Notes under the pieces: model-generated
Database searches by the model: none
What the model saw: the letters and a program-made list of their open reading frames with translations, nothing else
What the model was told of the DNA's origin: nothing
From: Spirochaeta sp. UBA5339
Lineage (GTDB): Bacteria > Spirochaetota > Spirochaetia > DSM-2461
Direction of reading: 5' to 3'
Length of the DNA stretch: 64,000 nucleotides
NCBI GenBank assembly: GCA_002408085.1
Contig: DHQL01000005.1
Span: 17,115 to 81,114, forward strand
Translations under genes and position numbers: made by a program
Part shown: positions 27,688 to 37,696 of the stretch, piece after piece
Layout of the letters: each line of letters starts with the position of its first letter
How positions within the stretch are numbered: the stretch's first letter is position 1

Positions 27688-29679
27688 ATGACGATTAAAA
27701 CCAAATTACTCTCTCTGGTTACAGGTTTTTTCCTTCTTATCGCTGCGATAATTGCGGTCTACTTTCTGATTATGTCTCCTATCGCAAAGATACAGCAGGA
27801 GCAGTCTGTTCTATCGGATCTGGAGGGCAGTATCCTGAACGAACAGATCCTGATCAATAAGATGCTTGGGCAGACTCCCTATGTCCGGCTTTTTGATGAG
27901 TTTATTCTTCAGACCGAAAAGACAGATGAACTTTTCGGTCATGTTGCGAATATAGAGCTTCTGCGGCAGTCCAGTGCTGAGATTGCAGAGGCTCTGGAGA
28001 TTATTACCCGTCTGAATACGATGAAGGGAGAGCGGCTGAGTCAGTTCCAGGAAGCGGATCAGGAGTTCCGGGTTACCGTTGAAGATGTCTATATATTCCT
28101 CAACTCCTTTTCCTTTACAAAAATCTATACGGCCAAGAGGTTCCGGGATCTTGCGGAAACCAGTCAGGATGCCATATTCAGTCTGGCCTTTACTCATTTT
28201 ATGTCCAATCACAGCATCTATACCAATGTTCTGGAAAGCTCCGCCAATGTAATAAGGGAGCAGTACTCACTGATAGAGAATGAGATAAAAAGAATTGAGT
28301 TCAGAAGTCTCCTGTTTACCGGAATCGGATTGGTTGTGGTGTTGTTTCTTGTCTTCCTGGGAGCCGTTGCCTTTACCAATCAGATAGTCAGAAACATTCA
28401 GAGTATTGAGGGAAGCATCGGGCGTCTTAAGGACGGAGATCTCAGGGAGGTCGGTCTTGTAAAATCGAAGGATGACCTGGCCCGGCTGAACAGCAACCTC
28501 ACAACCTTTCAGGAGACCATCAAGGGTATTATTGAGAGGATCAAGGGAGTTTCCGATGAGAACCTCAGCATCCGGGATCAGCTGATCAGTCAGGTAGAGG
28601 ATACGACCCACAACAGCCGGAGCATCGGAAACAGCGCCAGAGAGATCAGAGCCGATGTGGAACAGCTCGATGAGACGGCCCGAACCTCCTACGAGGCCGT
28701 TGAGGTTATCTCCGGCAGGATTGAGAATCTCAATCAGAGTATTCTGGAGCAGACCTCAATGATCGAGGAGTCTTCCGCCGCCATCAATCAGATGATGAGT
28801 TCCATTGCCAGTGTTGAGCAGGTTACCCTCAGGAAACTGAGCAGCCTGGAAACCATGGTCACATCCATGGATGAGGGAAACAGTCAGCTTAAGGATACCA
28901 CCGATACAATTGCTAAAATCAATAACAGCATTGATGCCATCCGGAATATGATCTCCGTAATCGAGGATATCTCATCCCAGACCAACCTTCTCTCCATGAA
29001 CGCCGCTATTGAGGCCGCCCATGCGGGAGAGTTCGGAAAAGGCTTTGCCGTTGTTTCCGATGAGATCAGAAAGCTGGCCGAGGCATCCAGTCTCAATTCA
29101 AGGGAGATCGGAACTTCCCTGAATGAAATTATCGAAAATATCCGTGAGGCCACAGAGGCCAGTGATACCACTCTCAGCACCTTTAAGAAGACCGTCTCGG
29201 AAGTGGAGGATCTCTTCGGTTCCATGAATGAGATCAGTCAGAGCATGCTGGAGCTGAAGGCCGGAGGAGATCAGATTCTGTCGGCCATGGACTCCCTGCA
29301 GACCATGTCTCAAGAGGTCCGTAATGACTCGTACAGCATGACAGAGCAGTCCCAGACTGTGACCCATGCGGTTGAAAATGTACAGGCCATCGCCGGCAGT
29401 GTTAACAGGGGAATCAACAGCGTGACCGAGGGAGTAGAGACCATCGGAACTGCCATCGACAAGATCCAGCGGATAACCGATTCAATCGGTTCCGTTGCCG
29501 AGCGGATCGGAGAGGAACTGGACTTCTTCAAGACCCAGGAGTCCGACGGTGCGGCAGAGGGTGAGTTTGGGGATGAAGCCATAGCCGATGCAGTGGACCC
29601 GGTTGATAAGGAGAGAAAAACCGCCGAGATGGTTGTTGATGTTCCATCCGGCGAGGCTGAAGAGCTGGAGGAGCTTTAA
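27688..29679 (+). CDS. Methyl-accepting chemotaxis protein
   Basis: A membrane chemoreceptor of 663 residues. Membrane helices at about 8-30 and 213-236 bracket an all-helical ligand domain without a recognisable PAS/Cache fold; then HAMP (about 237-290) and a long coiled coil with the kinase-control hairpin [19 protein letters not shown] and [16 protein letters not shown]. The tail is acidic, with no CheR-binding pentapeptide of the NWETF type. I place the start at ATG 27688 because AAAAGGTG lies 8 bases upstream; a TTG at 27670 would put that site inside the gene. It is monocistronic and shares a bidirectional terminator with ilvC. Confidence 0.93.
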   Translation: MTIKTKLLSLVTGFFLLIAAIIAVYFLIMSPIAKIQQEQSVLSDLEGSILNEQILINKMLGQTPYVRLFDEFILQTEKTDELFGHVANIELLRQSSAEIAEALEIITRLNTMKGERLSQFQEADQEFRVTVEDVYIFLNSFSFTKIYTAKRFRDLAETSQDAIFSLAFTHFMSNHSIYTNVLESSANVIREQYSLIENEIKRIEFRSLLFTGIGLVVVLFLVFLGAVAFTNQIVRNIQSIEGSIGRLKDGDLREVGLVKSKDDLARLNSNLTTFQETIKGIIERIKGVSDENLSIRDQLISQVEDTTHNSRSIGNSAREIRADVEQLDETARTSYEAVEVISGRIENLNQSILEQTSMIEESSAAINQMMSSIASVEQVTLRKLSSLETMVTSMDEGNSQLKDTTDTIAKINNSIDAIRNMISVIEDISSQTNLLSMNAAIEAAHAGEFGKGFAVVSDEIRKLAEASSLNSREIGTSLNEIIENIREATEASDTTLSTFKKTVSEVEDLFGSMNEISQSMLELKAGGDQILSAMDSLQTMSQEVRNDSYSMTEQSQTVTHAVENVQAIAGSVNRGINSVTEGVETIGTAIDKIQRITDSIGSVAERIGEELDFFKTQESDGAAEGEFGDEAIADAVDPVDKERKTAEMVVDVPSGEAEELEEL

Positions 29680-29703
29680 GACTCTTCCCGGATAATTAAA
29701 AAG

Positions 29704-29752
29704 AAAAAAAGCTGCTTTCCCTGAATTGACTTCCGGGAAGCAGCTTTTTTTT
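29704..29752. terminator. Bidirectional terminator between the chemoreceptor gene and ilvC
   Basis: GCTGCTTTCCC and GGGAAGCAGC pair with a single bulge; the stem is flanked by an A-run on the left and TTTTTTTT on the right, so it works on both strands for these convergent genes. Confidence 0.85.
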
Positions 29753-29793
29753 AAACCCGGGAATCCCCGGATTGTGTATTTCAGATATTCCGA

Positions 29794-31257
29794 TTAGAGG
29801 GACTTCATCTCGGTCATAAAGCCGCGGAGCATCTTTCCGACCTTCTCGATGGAGTGGCTTCTTACCGCTTCATTCACGGCGATCAGGCTGACATTGTCCA
29901 CCTGGTTGGAGGCTTCTCCCAGACCCTTTCCGATAATGTCGGTATCAACGGCCTTCATGTACTCCTCAAGCATGGGAACACAGGCATTGGCGAAGAGGTA
30001 GCATCCGTACTCGGCTGTGTCAGAGATAACCTTGTTCATCTCGTAGAGTTTCTTGCGGCTGATCAGATTGGCGATCAGGGGCAGCTCGTGGAGGGACTCG
30101 TAGTAGGCCGACTCCTCCTTGATTCCCGACTCGGTCATCACCTCGAAGGCGAGTTCCACACCGGCCTTAACCATGGCGATCATCAGGATACCCTTGTCGA
30201 AGTACTCCTGTTCGGAGATCTCCATGCTGCCTGCAGGTGTTTTTTCAAAGGCTGTCTGGCCGGTTGCCTCTCTCCAGCCCAGAAGGTCTTTGTCGCCGGC
30301 GGCCCAGTCTTCCATCATTGTTGAGGAGAAGGTTCCGCTCATAATATCATCCATATGCTTTTCGAAGAGGGGTCTCATGATGGACTTAAGCTCTTCGGCT
30401 TCCTCATAGGCTCTGATCTTGGCGGGGTTGGAGAGACGGTCCATCATGTTTGTGATACCGCCGTGCTTCAGGGCTTCGGTAATTGTCTCCCATCCGTACT
30501 GGATCAGCTTGGAGGCGTAGGCTGAGTCGATTCCCTTCTCAACCATCTTGTCAAAGCAGAGAATGGAACCGGCCTGGAGCATACCGCAGAGGATTGTCTG
30601 CTCACCCATAAGGTCTGATTTTACCTCGGCTGTAAAGGATGAAAGAAGAACTCCCGCCTTGTGTCCGCCTGTAGCCGCTGCATAGGCCTTGGCAATTTCA
30701 AGACCGTCGCCGGTGGGGTCGTTTTCGGGGTGTACGGCGATCAGAGTGGGAACGCCGAATCCTCTTTTATACTCTTCCCGTACTTCTGAACCGGGAGACT
30801 TGGGAGCAACCATAAGAACGGTGATGTCCTTTCTGATCTGCATACCCTCTTCAATAATGTTGAATCCGTGAGAGTAGGCCAGGGCTGATCCCTTTTTCAT
30901 CAGGGGCATAACCGCATTAATAACAGGGCTGTGCTGTTTGTCGGGGGTCAGGTTCAGTACAAGGTCGGCCTGGGGAATCAGATCTTCATAGACGCCGACG
31001 GTGAATCCGTTCTCAGTGGCATTGATCCAGGACTGTCTTTTCTCCTTGATGGCTCCCTCTCTGAGAGCGTAGGAGATGTCCAGACCGCTGTCTCTCATAT
31101 TGAGTCCCTGGTTCAGTCCCTGGGCACCGCAGCCGACAATAACAACTTTCTTACCTTTGAGTTTTTCAACTCCATCGAATTCGGAGCGGGATATGAGTGA
31201 ACATGTTCCCAGCTGTTCCAGTTTTTTTCTTAAAGACAGTGTATTAAAATAATTCAT
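29794..31257 (-). CDS. ilvC: Ketol-acid reductoisomerase, class II (long form)
   Basis: Converts acetolactate or acetohydroxybutyrate by alkyl migration and NADPH reduction, the second step of valine and isoleucine synthesis. The Rossmann site [20 protein letters not shown], the [19 protein letters not shown] segment, and two knotted C-terminal domains (about 205-345 and 350-487) make it the long plant/enterobacterial form. From memory it matches E. coli IlvC along its whole length. The start at 31257 ([17 protein letters not shown]) is set by AAGGAAG upstream and agreement with E. coli; upstream TTG/GTG codons would add about 20 alien residues. No other ilv gene is in the window. Confidence 0.96.
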   Translation of the reverse strand: MNYFNTLSLRKKLEQLGTCSLISRSEFDGVEKLKGKKVVIVGCGAQGLNQGLNMRDSGLDISYALREGAIKEKRQSWINATENGFTVGVYEDLIPQADLVLNLTPDKQHSPVINAVMPLMKKGSALAYSHGFNIIEEGMQIRKDITVLMVAPKSPGSEVREEYKRGFGVPTLIAVHPENDPTGDGLEIAKAYAAATGGHKAGVLLSSFTAEVKSDLMGEQTILCGMLQAGSILCFDKMVEKGIDSAYASKLIQYGWETITEALKHGGITNMMDRLSNPAKIRAYEEAEELKSIMRPLFEKHMDDIMSGTFSSTMMEDWAAGDKDLLGWREATGQTAFEKTPAGSMEISEQEYFDKGILMIAMVKAGVELAFEVMTESGIKEESAYYESLHELPLIANLISRKKLYEMNKVISDTAEYGCYLFANACVPMLEEYMKAVDTDIIGKGLGEASNQVDNVSLIAVNEAVRSHSIEKVGKMLRGFMTEMKSL

Positions 31258-31288
31258 ATACTTCCTTCTTACCCGAGTGTTTATGAAA

Positions 31289-31317
31289 AAATAAACCCGG
31301 TTGCAGTGACTTGTCAA
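31289..31317 (-). promoter_or_regulatory. Candidate ilvC promoter
   Basis: TTGACA (31312-31317) and TTATTT (31289-31294) are separated by 17 bp on the minus strand, giving a leader of about 25 bases. A separate perfect hairpin (TTTATTGC/GCAATAAA, 31357-31379) lies upstream, behind the Omp85-like gene. Confidence 0.5.
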
Positions 31318-31394
31318 TTGAAGCTTAGTGAATTGGTAGTGGTAAATTCGGAAGGGTTTATTGCTGCAGATGCAATAAACTTGGAGTGCCTTGA

Positions 31395-32636
31395 TTAATC
31401 CGGGTTGCCACCCATTCCCACACCCGCCGTAAACTGCCAGATTCCTGTCTCAAGGTTCCAGGCGATGGTCATCTGAATGGCTGGAATAGCAAGATCATTG
31501 ATAAAGAACTCCAAACCGCCGCCAGGTCCGTGGTAGAGCTCCCTTTCTATAAGATTCGAGGCAAAATATCCTCCTTCGTAGAAGGCTCTTGCCGATATGG
31601 TTCCGGCACTGAAGGTCCACAGGGGGGTATTCCAGGCCAGGAAGGCTGAAGCATACTCATCGGCTCCTATCTTTCCGCCGGGAAGGGTAAGGGTTCCCGG
31701 TTTTCCTCCCAGCCGGAACTGGTTCTGTACCGGAGCCTTTTCCATCATGCCCGCCTCGGCTCTCAGCTGCAGAAGCTGTCTGCCGAAGGGTCTGATTCCC
31801 CACTTCACACTGGATGTGAGTTTCTGGTAGTTCTCTGTATCCGATATACCCAGATTCCAGCCGTAATCCGCCCGGGCCATAAGGCCGTACTCATAGGGTA
31901 TATCGTAGTAGATCTTCTCCCATTTCAGCCCCGTACTTACTCCTGTGCTGTTCAGATCGGGAATCGTGCTTTTCCGGGCTATGGATCGGTCATATCCCCA
32001 GCCCCCTGACAGGGAGAGCTCTTCGGTCAAGGGGTATGCAAGGCCCAGGCCCAGCCTGATTTCATCGCTCTTCCAGGATCTTAGAACTGTCTCATCGGCC
32101 TGCTGGTCTGTTGTTTCGTTGAGCCCCAGGTTTATAGATGAGGTCAGTTCGAACTGGGAACCTAGAAAGGCGTCATCGGCGTAGAAGTTGAGGAAGGACC
32201 ATCCCTCGGAGCCGAAGAAGAAACCCAGCCCCAGGGTCTTGTTGAATCCAAGGATATTGCTTTCGATGGCCAGCACTCCCGCCCGCCACTCACCGTTCTG
32301 GTCAATGGAGAACACAGGAACGGGAATCAGGGTCCACCTGTCCTTCAGGATTATCTCAATATCAGCCAGGTTGCCGTCAATTTCAGTATTAACCGTTATT
32401 TCCGGATTGAAGATCTCTGCCTCTCTGAGTTTCTGGATCAGGAACTCCTCGGTCTCCGGTGTAAAGGGTGTTCCCCTGTCCACGGGCCGGATTATCTGAA
32501 AGGCCGTACTCTCTCTGGTCCGCTTGAGACCAGTGAACTGAATGGATCGGATCACTGTCTCTTCGGCAGCGGCAGTCAAAGCTGCAGAGAGAAATATAAA
32601 TATTATGAAAAAGGTAACAATAAGAGGCTTCTTCAT
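31395..32636 (-). CDS. Small Omp85/BamA-like outer-membrane protein with one POTRA domain
   Basis: 413 residues: signal peptide (1-24, [20 protein letters not shown], cleaved after AAA), one POTRA-like domain (about 26-100: [19 protein letters not shown], then [19 protein letters not shown]), and a C-terminal barrel of the bacterial surface antigen type (about 110-413, ending in alternating aromatic strands). BamA has five POTRA domains and about 800 residues, so this is a short relative, possibly a TamA/patatin-linked-type barrel or a secretion port. The ATG lacks a Shine-Dalgarno; TATAAT ends 8 nt before it. Upstream is the MsmX-like gene with its own terminator. Confidence 0.75.
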   Translation of the reverse strand: MKKPLIVTFFIIFIFLSAALTAAAEETVIRSIQFTGLKRTRESTAFQIIRPVDRGTPFTPETEEFLIQKLREAEIFNPEITVNTEIDGNLADIEIILKDRWTLIPVPVFSIDQNGEWRAGVLAIESNILGFNKTLGLGFFFGSEGWSFLNFYADDAFLGSQFELTSSINLGLNETTDQQADETVLRSWKSDEIRLGLGLAYPLTEELSLSGGWGYDRSIARKSTIPDLNSTGVSTGLKWEKIYYDIPYEYGLMARADYGWNLGISDTENYQKLTSSVKWGIRPFGRQLLQLRAEAGMMEKAPVQNQFRLGGKPGTLTLPGGKIGADEYASAFLAWNTPLWTFSAGTISARAFYEGGYFASNLIERELYHGPGGGLEFFINDLAIPAIQMTIAWNLETGIWQFTAGVGMGGNPD

Positions 32637-32644
32637 ATGAAATA

Positions 32645-32672
32645 ATTATACGCGGGTTTTCGTGAATTGCAA
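32645..32672 (-). promoter_or_regulatory. Candidate promoter of the Omp85-like gene, leaderless layout
   Basis: On the minus strand TTGCAA (32667-32672), a 16-bp spacer and a consensus TATAAT (32645-32650) that ends 8 nt before the ATG. Confidence 0.5.
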
Positions 32673-32726
32673 AACAAATAGCGGCGGCGGGAGACCGGGA
32701 TGGGAATCTGAAGAAACATCAGGGCA

Positions 32727-32755
32727 ATAAAAAACCGCCTCACTATTGAGGCGGT
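32727..32755 (-). terminator. Rho-independent terminator of the MsmX/UgpC-like gene
   Basis: Perfect 9-bp stem ACCGCCTCA/TGAGGCGGT with a CTAT loop, followed on the minus strand by TTTTTTATT. Confidence 0.9.
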
Positions 32756-32778
32756 CATTATTAACGGATTACCGTAAA

Positions 32779-33882
32779 TCAGTCTTCAGTGAAGAAGAGA
32801 GATCTTTCTGTTTCCAGATCGAAGAAGTGGAGCTTGTCCAGTCTGGGTGTAAAGTTGACTGTGTCGCCTACTTTAACTTCGATGGTGGGCTCGTTCTTTG
32901 TTGTGAAAGTGTGAGATCCTGTGTTGATGTGGAGCTGTGTTTCCGCACCAAGGGGCTCAATTACAACAACCTTGGCAACCATGTTGTTGTCAACGGGAGT
33001 TGTAGTGAAGTCCAGGTCTTCGGGTCTGATACCGACGAGGAGCTCTTTACCAACATAGGCTTTAAGAGTTTCTTTTCTTTCGTCAGTAATGACAACTTTC
33101 ATACCTTCTTCGGTTACGACGATGTTTCCGCCTTCTTCTGTTACCTTGGCAACAGCAACGTTCATGGGAGGAGATCCGATGAATCCGGCAACGAAGCGGT
33201 TGATGGGCTCGTTGTACAGTTTCAGGGGAGATCCGATCTGCTGGATGATTCCGCCCTTCATAACAACAATCTTGTCACCCATGGTCATAGCTTCAACCTG
33301 GTCGTGTGTTACATAGATCATTGTTGCAGACAGTCTGGAGTGGAGAGCGCCGATCTCGGCTCTCATCTGTACTCTCAGCTTGGCGTCAAGGTTTGAAAGG
33401 GGCTCATCGAAGAGGAATACCTTGGGCTTACGAACGATGGCACGTCCAACAGCAACACGCTGTCTCTGTCCACCGGAGAGAGCCTTGGGCTTTCTTTCCA
33501 GAAGTTCTTCAATATCCAGGATCTGGGCTGCTTCTTTAACACGTGTATCGATGTCAGCCTTGGGATATTTTCTGATTTTGAGTCCGAATGCCATGTTGTC
33601 GTAAACAGACATGTGGGGGTAGAGGGCGTAGTTCTGGAAAACCATCGCGATGTCCCTGTCTTTGGGAGCCTCTTCATTCATTCTCTTTCCGTCGATCAGA
33701 AGTTCACCATCGCTGATGTCCTCCAGACCCGCTACCATCCTCAGAGTTGTGGACTTACCACAACCGGAAGGTCCTACCAGTACTACAAATTCCTGGTCTT
33801 TGATGTGGATATTGGCCTTATCCACTGCTTTTACACCACCATCATAAATTTTGGTGATATCTTTCAAGATTACTTCGGCCAT
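32779..33882 (-). CDS. Sugar ABC transporter ATP-binding protein (MsmX/UgpC/MalK family)
   Basis: The ATPase subunit that powers carbohydrate uptake. Walker A GPSGCGKST (about residue 37), Q-loop FQNYALYPHMSV, signature LSGGQRQRVAVGRAI (about 134), Walker B VFLFDEPLSNLDA and the H-loop VTHDQVEAMTMGD, then a C-terminal TOBE/MalK regulatory domain (about 240-367). It has no permease genes beside it, so, as with MsmX in Bacillus, it may serve several importers. GGAGG precedes the ATG. It lies 87 bases downstream of a solute-binding lipoprotein gene on the same strand and ends in its own terminator. Confidence 0.93.
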   Translation of the reverse strand: MAEVILKDITKIYDGGVKAVDKANIHIKDQEFVVLVGPSGCGKSTTLRMVAGLEDISDGELLIDGKRMNEEAPKDRDIAMVFQNYALYPHMSVYDNMAFGLKIRKYPKADIDTRVKEAAQILDIEELLERKPKALSGGQRQRVAVGRAIVRKPKVFLFDEPLSNLDAKLRVQMRAEIGALHSRLSATMIYVTHDQVEAMTMGDKIVVMKGGIIQQIGSPLKLYNEPINRFVAGFIGSPPMNVAVAKVTEEGGNIVVTEEGMKVVITDERKETLKAYVGKELLVGIRPEDLDFTTTPVDNNMVAKVVVIEPLGAETQLHINTGSHTFTTKNEPTIEVKVGDTVNFTPRLDKLHFFDLETERSLFFTED

Positions 33883-33969
33883 AGAATACCTCCATGGGTT
33901 TATTTTATTACCGGTATCCTATAATGGTTTCTTTTTTCTGTCAAATTTAAATATTCAGATTTTTTCGAT

Positions 33970-35187
33970 TTACATTTTCCAGGGGTCAGGATGGAGAAGC
34001 TGCCAGTTCCTGTAGTCCCTGCTGAAGTCACGGGTGGTATTGGGATTTCTTAAAATTTCAAGAATATAGGGCAGAAAGAGCCTGTCCCAGGCCAGGGGCC
34101 ACTGAGCGCCGATCTCCGTCAGGGGGGCAAACTCTCCGCGCCGGGGAACATGGGGTTTCATCCAGGGGTAGTATTTAACAAGGTACTCATAGTTGAGATC
34201 CGCCGATGCGGAGATTCCTCCCAGAAAGCCGAAAATCTCATCTCTGTTGCGGCTGATCAGGGTCAGGTAGGAGTCCCATGTGGAGTCCTGAAGGATCCAT
34301 TTCATAAAATAGAGGCCCCCTTCCTGATTTCCCGCGCTCTTGGGGACTGCCGCCGAGAGTATTCTTGTTGTTTCCAGCCCCTTTTCAAAGTTCAGAAGAC
34401 GGGCATGGAGTTCTCTGGTAATGACATCGGGCAGCAGGGCCCACTCTTCCAGAGGCATTACTGTAAAGGCTATACGTCCGTTCTCTATAAGCCTGTAGTC
34501 GGGGATGTAGCGGTACTTGGTACTGAAGGCAAGACTCCGTTCAAGACTGCCGTTTGTCTCAATGACCCAGTTCTTTATTCCTTCGGAGATCTCGGTAAAG
34601 CCGCTGAACTCCTTCTCTTCCACCTCTCTGGGATAGGAGAGGGTTCTGCTGTTGTAGTAGGCGGTTATAAAGGAATCCGACCAGAGGGGGGAAAATCCTG
34701 TATTTGTCAGACTGTCCTCTTTCTCTCTGTTGAACTCTCCCGCAAGGTCGCTCATCTCGTCCCATGAGATATACTTACCCGTATCGATCTCTTCCTTTGA
34801 TACCACCACCGGCAGGCTCAGGGAGAGGGGGATCAGGGTAAGGGTGGTATCCAGGATGGCCGCCTGCATCAGTTCAGGATACATCTCACGGACATATTTT
34901 TCGCTTCTCAGGCTGTTGAGGCTGGTAAAGTAGGTCTTGTACTCCTCGCTGTGGAGCCCGTTGGCTATGACAACATCGTAGTTTCCCGGGTTCCTCTCTT
35001 CCGGAGGTGCCGATTCTGAATAGACAAAGGTCGCCTGAAAGTCTGACTGGGTCTGGTTAAAAAGGTTGACCAGTTCCGCCACTGCGGCCTTGTCGGAGTA
35101 GACTGTAAAGTTTCGTTCTGTTCCGGAACAGGAGCTCAAAAGCAGAGCTGCCGATATAATAAAGGAAATCAGGGCTTTTCGGATCAT
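33970..35187 (-). CDS. Solute-binding lipoprotein (extracellular solute-binding protein family 1-like)
   Basis: A 405-residue exported protein with a type II signal peptide; the lipobox LLSSC puts the lipidated Cys at residue 20. The mature protein has features of family 1 binding proteins: an N-terminal FTVYSDKAAVAELVNLFNQ strand-helix, DVVIANGL, and an SSWD-like hinge (YISWDEMSDL). A longer frame runs up to 35238, but TTGACA-N17-TACATT ending 7 nt before the ATG at 35187 lies within that extension, so 35187 is the start. No permease gene is adjacent; the MsmX-like ATPase gene follows. Substrate unknown, possibly a sugar or polyol; it could also be a scaffold lipoprotein. Confidence 0.75.
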   Translation of the reverse strand: MIRKALISFIISAALLLSSCSGTERNFTVYSDKAAVAELVNLFNQTQSDFQATFVYSESAPPEERNPGNYDVVIANGLHSEEYKTYFTSLNSLRSEKYVREMYPELMQAAILDTTLTLIPLSLSLPVVVSKEEIDTGKYISWDEMSDLAGEFNREKEDSLTNTGFSPLWSDSFITAYYNSRTLSYPREVEEKEFSGFTEISEGIKNWVIETNGSLERSLAFSTKYRYIPDYRLIENGRIAFTVMPLEEWALLPDVITRELHARLLNFEKGLETTRILSAAVPKSAGNQEGGLYFMKWILQDSTWDSYLTLISRNRDEIFGFLGGISASADLNYEYLVKYYPWMKPHVPRRGEFAPLTEIGAQWPLAWDRLFLPYILEILRNPNTTRDFSRDYRNWQLLHPDPWKM

Positions 35188-35194
35188 GGTTATG

Positions 35195-35223
35195 AATGTA
35201 GGCAAGTGCCGTCGGGTTGTCAA
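35195..35223 (-). promoter_or_regulatory. Promoter of the solute-binding lipoprotein gene, leaderless layout
   Basis: On the minus strand consensus TTGACA (35218-35223), a 17-bp spacer and TACATT (35195-35200), which ends 7 nt before the ATG. There is no Shine-Dalgarno. Confidence 0.6.
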
Positions 35224-35266
35224 CTCCGCTATTGCCATCAGAGCACCTGAAAGGAGATAATAGTCT

Positions 35267-36181
35267 GTGTTATATAGAAAATACAGTCAGTATCTGAAAG
35301 AAAAATACGGGGAGACCGTTTACAGGATCGGTGTGGACGGGGGATTCTCCTGCCCCAACCGCGGTGAGGACCGCTTTAACCCGGGGTGCAGCTTCTGCGA
35401 TGTCTACGGTGTCCGTTCCGCCTATATCGGTGAGAGCGCAAAGAGCCTTGAAGAGCAGATCCGCAGCTCCATTGCCCCCTTGAAAAAACGCTACAACGCC
35501 CATAAATATATTCTCTACTTTCAGGCCTACTCCAGTACCTGGGGGGCCGTCAACAAACTTAAAGAGGTCTATGACAAGGGCCTGGCCCAGGGCAACTTTG
35601 TGGAGCTTGTTGTCTCCACCCGTCCGGACTGTGTGGATGAGGAGATTGCCGCTTTTCTGGGGTCCTACATAAGAGATGATTTTGATGTCTGGGTGGAACT
35701 GGGACTCCAGACGGCCCATGACTGTACCCTTGAGAGAATCAACCGTGGCCATGACAGGGAGTGCTTTGAAAAGGCATACAATCTGCTGAAGAGGGCGGGA
35801 GTCAAAATTGCGGTGCATATGATCTTCGGCCTTCCCGGGGAGGACCGCTCTGAAATTGTGGAGAGCATCGACTATCTGGCCTCACTGAAGCCCGAGGCCG
35901 TCAAATTTCACAACCTCCATATTCCATCGGGATCCCCCCTCTATCAGGAGTACCGGGCAGGGGAACTCTCCTTTCCCGACAGCCGCCGTCATGTGCTCTA
36001 TGTGGCCGATGCTCTTGAGCGCATGGCTCCCGAAACGGTTGTTATGAGGATGACTACGGATACCCCTAAGATGAGGCACAGACTCCCCGGGGCTTTTCTG
36101 AACAAGTCCTCAGTCTACAATCTTGTAGAAAATGAGCTCCGGAAGAGGGGAAGCCGGCAGGGAATGCATTATAAACCCTAG
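35267..36181 (+). CDS. Radical SAM protein, TIGR01212 (YhcC/YtqA) family
   Basis: A 304-residue radical SAM enzyme. Cys29, Cys41 and Cys44 (SCPNRGEDRFNPGCSFC) hold the 4Fe-4S cluster in the unusual CX11CX2C spacing typical of the YhcC/YtqA family, whose members are otherwise described as Elp3-related and of uncertain reaction. Further family signs are GGFSCPNR, IYFQAYSST-like YFQAYSSTWG, ELGLQTAHDCTLERINRGH and HMIFGLPGED. The GTG start has AAGGAG upstream. It faces away from the lipoprotein gene (divergent, about 80 bases) and is followed 60 bases later by a conserved unknown gene. Confidence 0.9.
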   Translation: MLYRKYSQYLKEKYGETVYRIGVDGGFSCPNRGEDRFNPGCSFCDVYGVRSAYIGESAKSLEEQIRSSIAPLKKRYNAHKYILYFQAYSSTWGAVNKLKEVYDKGLAQGNFVELVVSTRPDCVDEEIAAFLGSYIRDDFDVWVELGLQTAHDCTLERINRGHDRECFEKAYNLLKRAGVKIAVHMIFGLPGEDRSEIVESIDYLASLKPEAVKFHNLHIPSGSPLYQEYRAGELSFPDSRRHVLYVADALERMAPETVVMRMTTDTPKMRHRLPGAFLNKSSVYNLVENELRKRGSRQGMHYKP

Positions 36182-36241
36182 GGATCTTTGAGATTTCTTA
36201 TTTTCGTATTACAATTAATCTCATGGTTCTGGAGGTAAAAC

Positions 36242-36739
36242 GTGCCCGTTTTCGATTATGAGATCTTTGATATGCTGGATGAAGTCCGCAAGCACTACCG
36301 AAGCAATATGAGCAACACCTTTATCCGTACGGCTCTCCTCTCTATGGATATGCCCTATGATCAGAGAAATTCCATTGAGATCATTACCGATAAACTTGAG
36401 ATATACAAAAGCCAGGGCTATAAATTTGAAGAGCTCTACAACGGCATCTACAGCCTGGCCGTTTTTATCTACAAGGCCCGTCTCGAAATCGTACCCAATC
36501 TGAAGGGCAGCAGCCTGCTTAGAGATGTCTCCCCCTCCGAAAAAGTTCTGGCGGATATGGCCGCCAACAATCTGAAGGCCAATCTCAGCATCCTGGCAGA
36601 CCGTCTGAATGAACTCTATCTGAAGGTCGTCCGTCTGGATGTGAAATCCCACTCCGTAAAAACACCCGTCTATACCAGGATGGAGGAGCTGGACAAGCTG
36701 GGACAGCTGCTGACCTCCACAGTGCCCGGACTGGCCTGA
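36242..36739 (+). CDS. Conserved hypothetical helical protein
   Basis: 165 residues with no signal peptide or membrane segment and almost wholly predicted alpha-helical (LDEVRKHYRSNMSNTFIRTA, LADMAANNLKANLSILADRL). The GTG start is strongly supported by GGAGGT six bases upstream. I do not recognise a family; it looks like the alpha-helical spirochaete-restricted proteins such as the one encoded at 37801. It follows the radical SAM gene on the same strand and converges with the queG-like gene 12 bases away. Confidence 0.75.
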   Translation: MPVFDYEIFDMLDEVRKHYRSNMSNTFIRTALLSMDMPYDQRNSIEIITDKLEIYKSQGYKFEELYNGIYSLAVFIYKARLEIVPNLKGSSLLRDVSPSEKVLADMAANNLKANLSILADRLNELYLKVVRLDVKSHSVKTPVYTRMEELDKLGQLLTSTVPGLA

Positions 36740-36751
36740 CCCGCCGGGTAA

Positions 36752-37696
36752 TCAATTTTTTAAGGATAACCTTTCATCGGCCCACCGGGCCGCGTCTCTT
36801 ATTCCCGGATCACCGGAGTCAAGGTGATTCCGTATCAGCGGGGCAAGTTCTGTGCGCCGGGCCCAGCCCGCGGAAATCAGGGCATTCCGGAGCAGGTATT
36901 CTCCCCTTATCCAGCCCATTCCCAGGGCAGTTCCCTTAAAATGTGCCTTGATCTCTTCGGGAGTGCTTGTCAGATAGAATTTCAGATCCGGCTCGGGGGC
37001 GATGACTCCCAGTGCTACCGGGCTCCAGGAGCCCCGTTTCCGGTTCCAGGGGCAGCAGTCCTGACAGATCATGCATCCGTATATTCTCTCTCCCCATACC
37101 TCTTTAAGTTCTGCGGGAATCACTCCGTCTGTGGTGGTCCAGTGCTGAAGGCAGCTCTCCCTGCTCAGGCGGCCCCCGGACAGGGCGCCTCCGGGGCAGC
37201 TCTCCTCGCACCGCCGGCAGCTTCCGCAGCTTACGGTGAGGGGAGAGGGGGACTCGGCGCCGCTAATCCTGTCGGGGAAGATCACTCCTCCCAGAAGGCC
37301 CCGGCTGCCGTGATCTTTGCTGATCAGAAGGGTGTTCCGTCCCCGGAATCCAAGGCCTGCCAGAGCGGCAATCTCCTTTTCGGGAAGCGAGGAGTTCGAG
37401 AAGAATCGGAGTTCTTTTTTTGTATATTCGGCAAAAGGAGGCCCCGCCTCCTTCAGCGCTATTCTCAGGCGCCTGATAATTTCTTTGTAATGGTTTTTTC
37501 GGGCAAAGGGAGCTATCATTCCGGTTCTGCTCTCAGATTCCGGATTTTCCAAGGGGAAGAAACAGATTAAAAGAGAACCTGCGGGCGGTATTTCACCGTA
37601 TTCCGTCAGTTCTTTCCGGATTTCAGAACAGTCCAGCAGAGCCCAGCGGGAAAAACCTGCGGATTTTAATGGTTCTGTAAGTGATTTACCAATCAG
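36752..37696 (-). CDS. Epoxyqueuosine reductase-like protein (QueG family) with apparent non-ATG/GTG/TTG start
   Basis: QueG reduces epoxyqueuosine to queuosine in tRNA with cobalamin and two 4Fe-4S clusters. Here the clusters are bound by CGSCRRCEESCPGG and by a later set ending GCMICQDCCPWNRK; a HEAT-like C-terminus follows. The first ATG/GTG/TTG is a TTG at 37552, but the frame stays open to 37744 and the extra codons translate to QueG-like N-terminal sequence (LKSAGFSRWALLDCSEIRKE, then GSLLICFFPLENPESES). I therefore place the start at a CTG (37694-37696) six bases after AAGGTAGG; an ATT at 37717 after GGAG is the alternative. Length is then 314 residues, close to short QueG proteins. 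An upstream sequence error is also possible. Confidence 0.75.
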   Translation of the reverse strand: MIGKSLTEPLKSAGFSRWALLDCSEIRKELTEYGEIPPAGSLLICFFPLENPESESRTGMIAPFARKNHYKEIIRRLRIALKEAGPPFAEYTKKELRFFSNSSLPEKEIAALAGLGFRGRNTLLISKDHGSRGLLGGVIFPDRISGAESPSPLTVSCGSCRRCEESCPGGALSGGRLSRESCLQHWTTTDGVIPAELKEVWGERIYGCMICQDCCPWNRKRGSWSPVALGVIAPEPDLKFYLTSTPEEIKAHFKGTALGMGWIRGEYLLRNALISAGWARRTELAPLIRNHLDSGDPGIRDAARWADERLSLKN

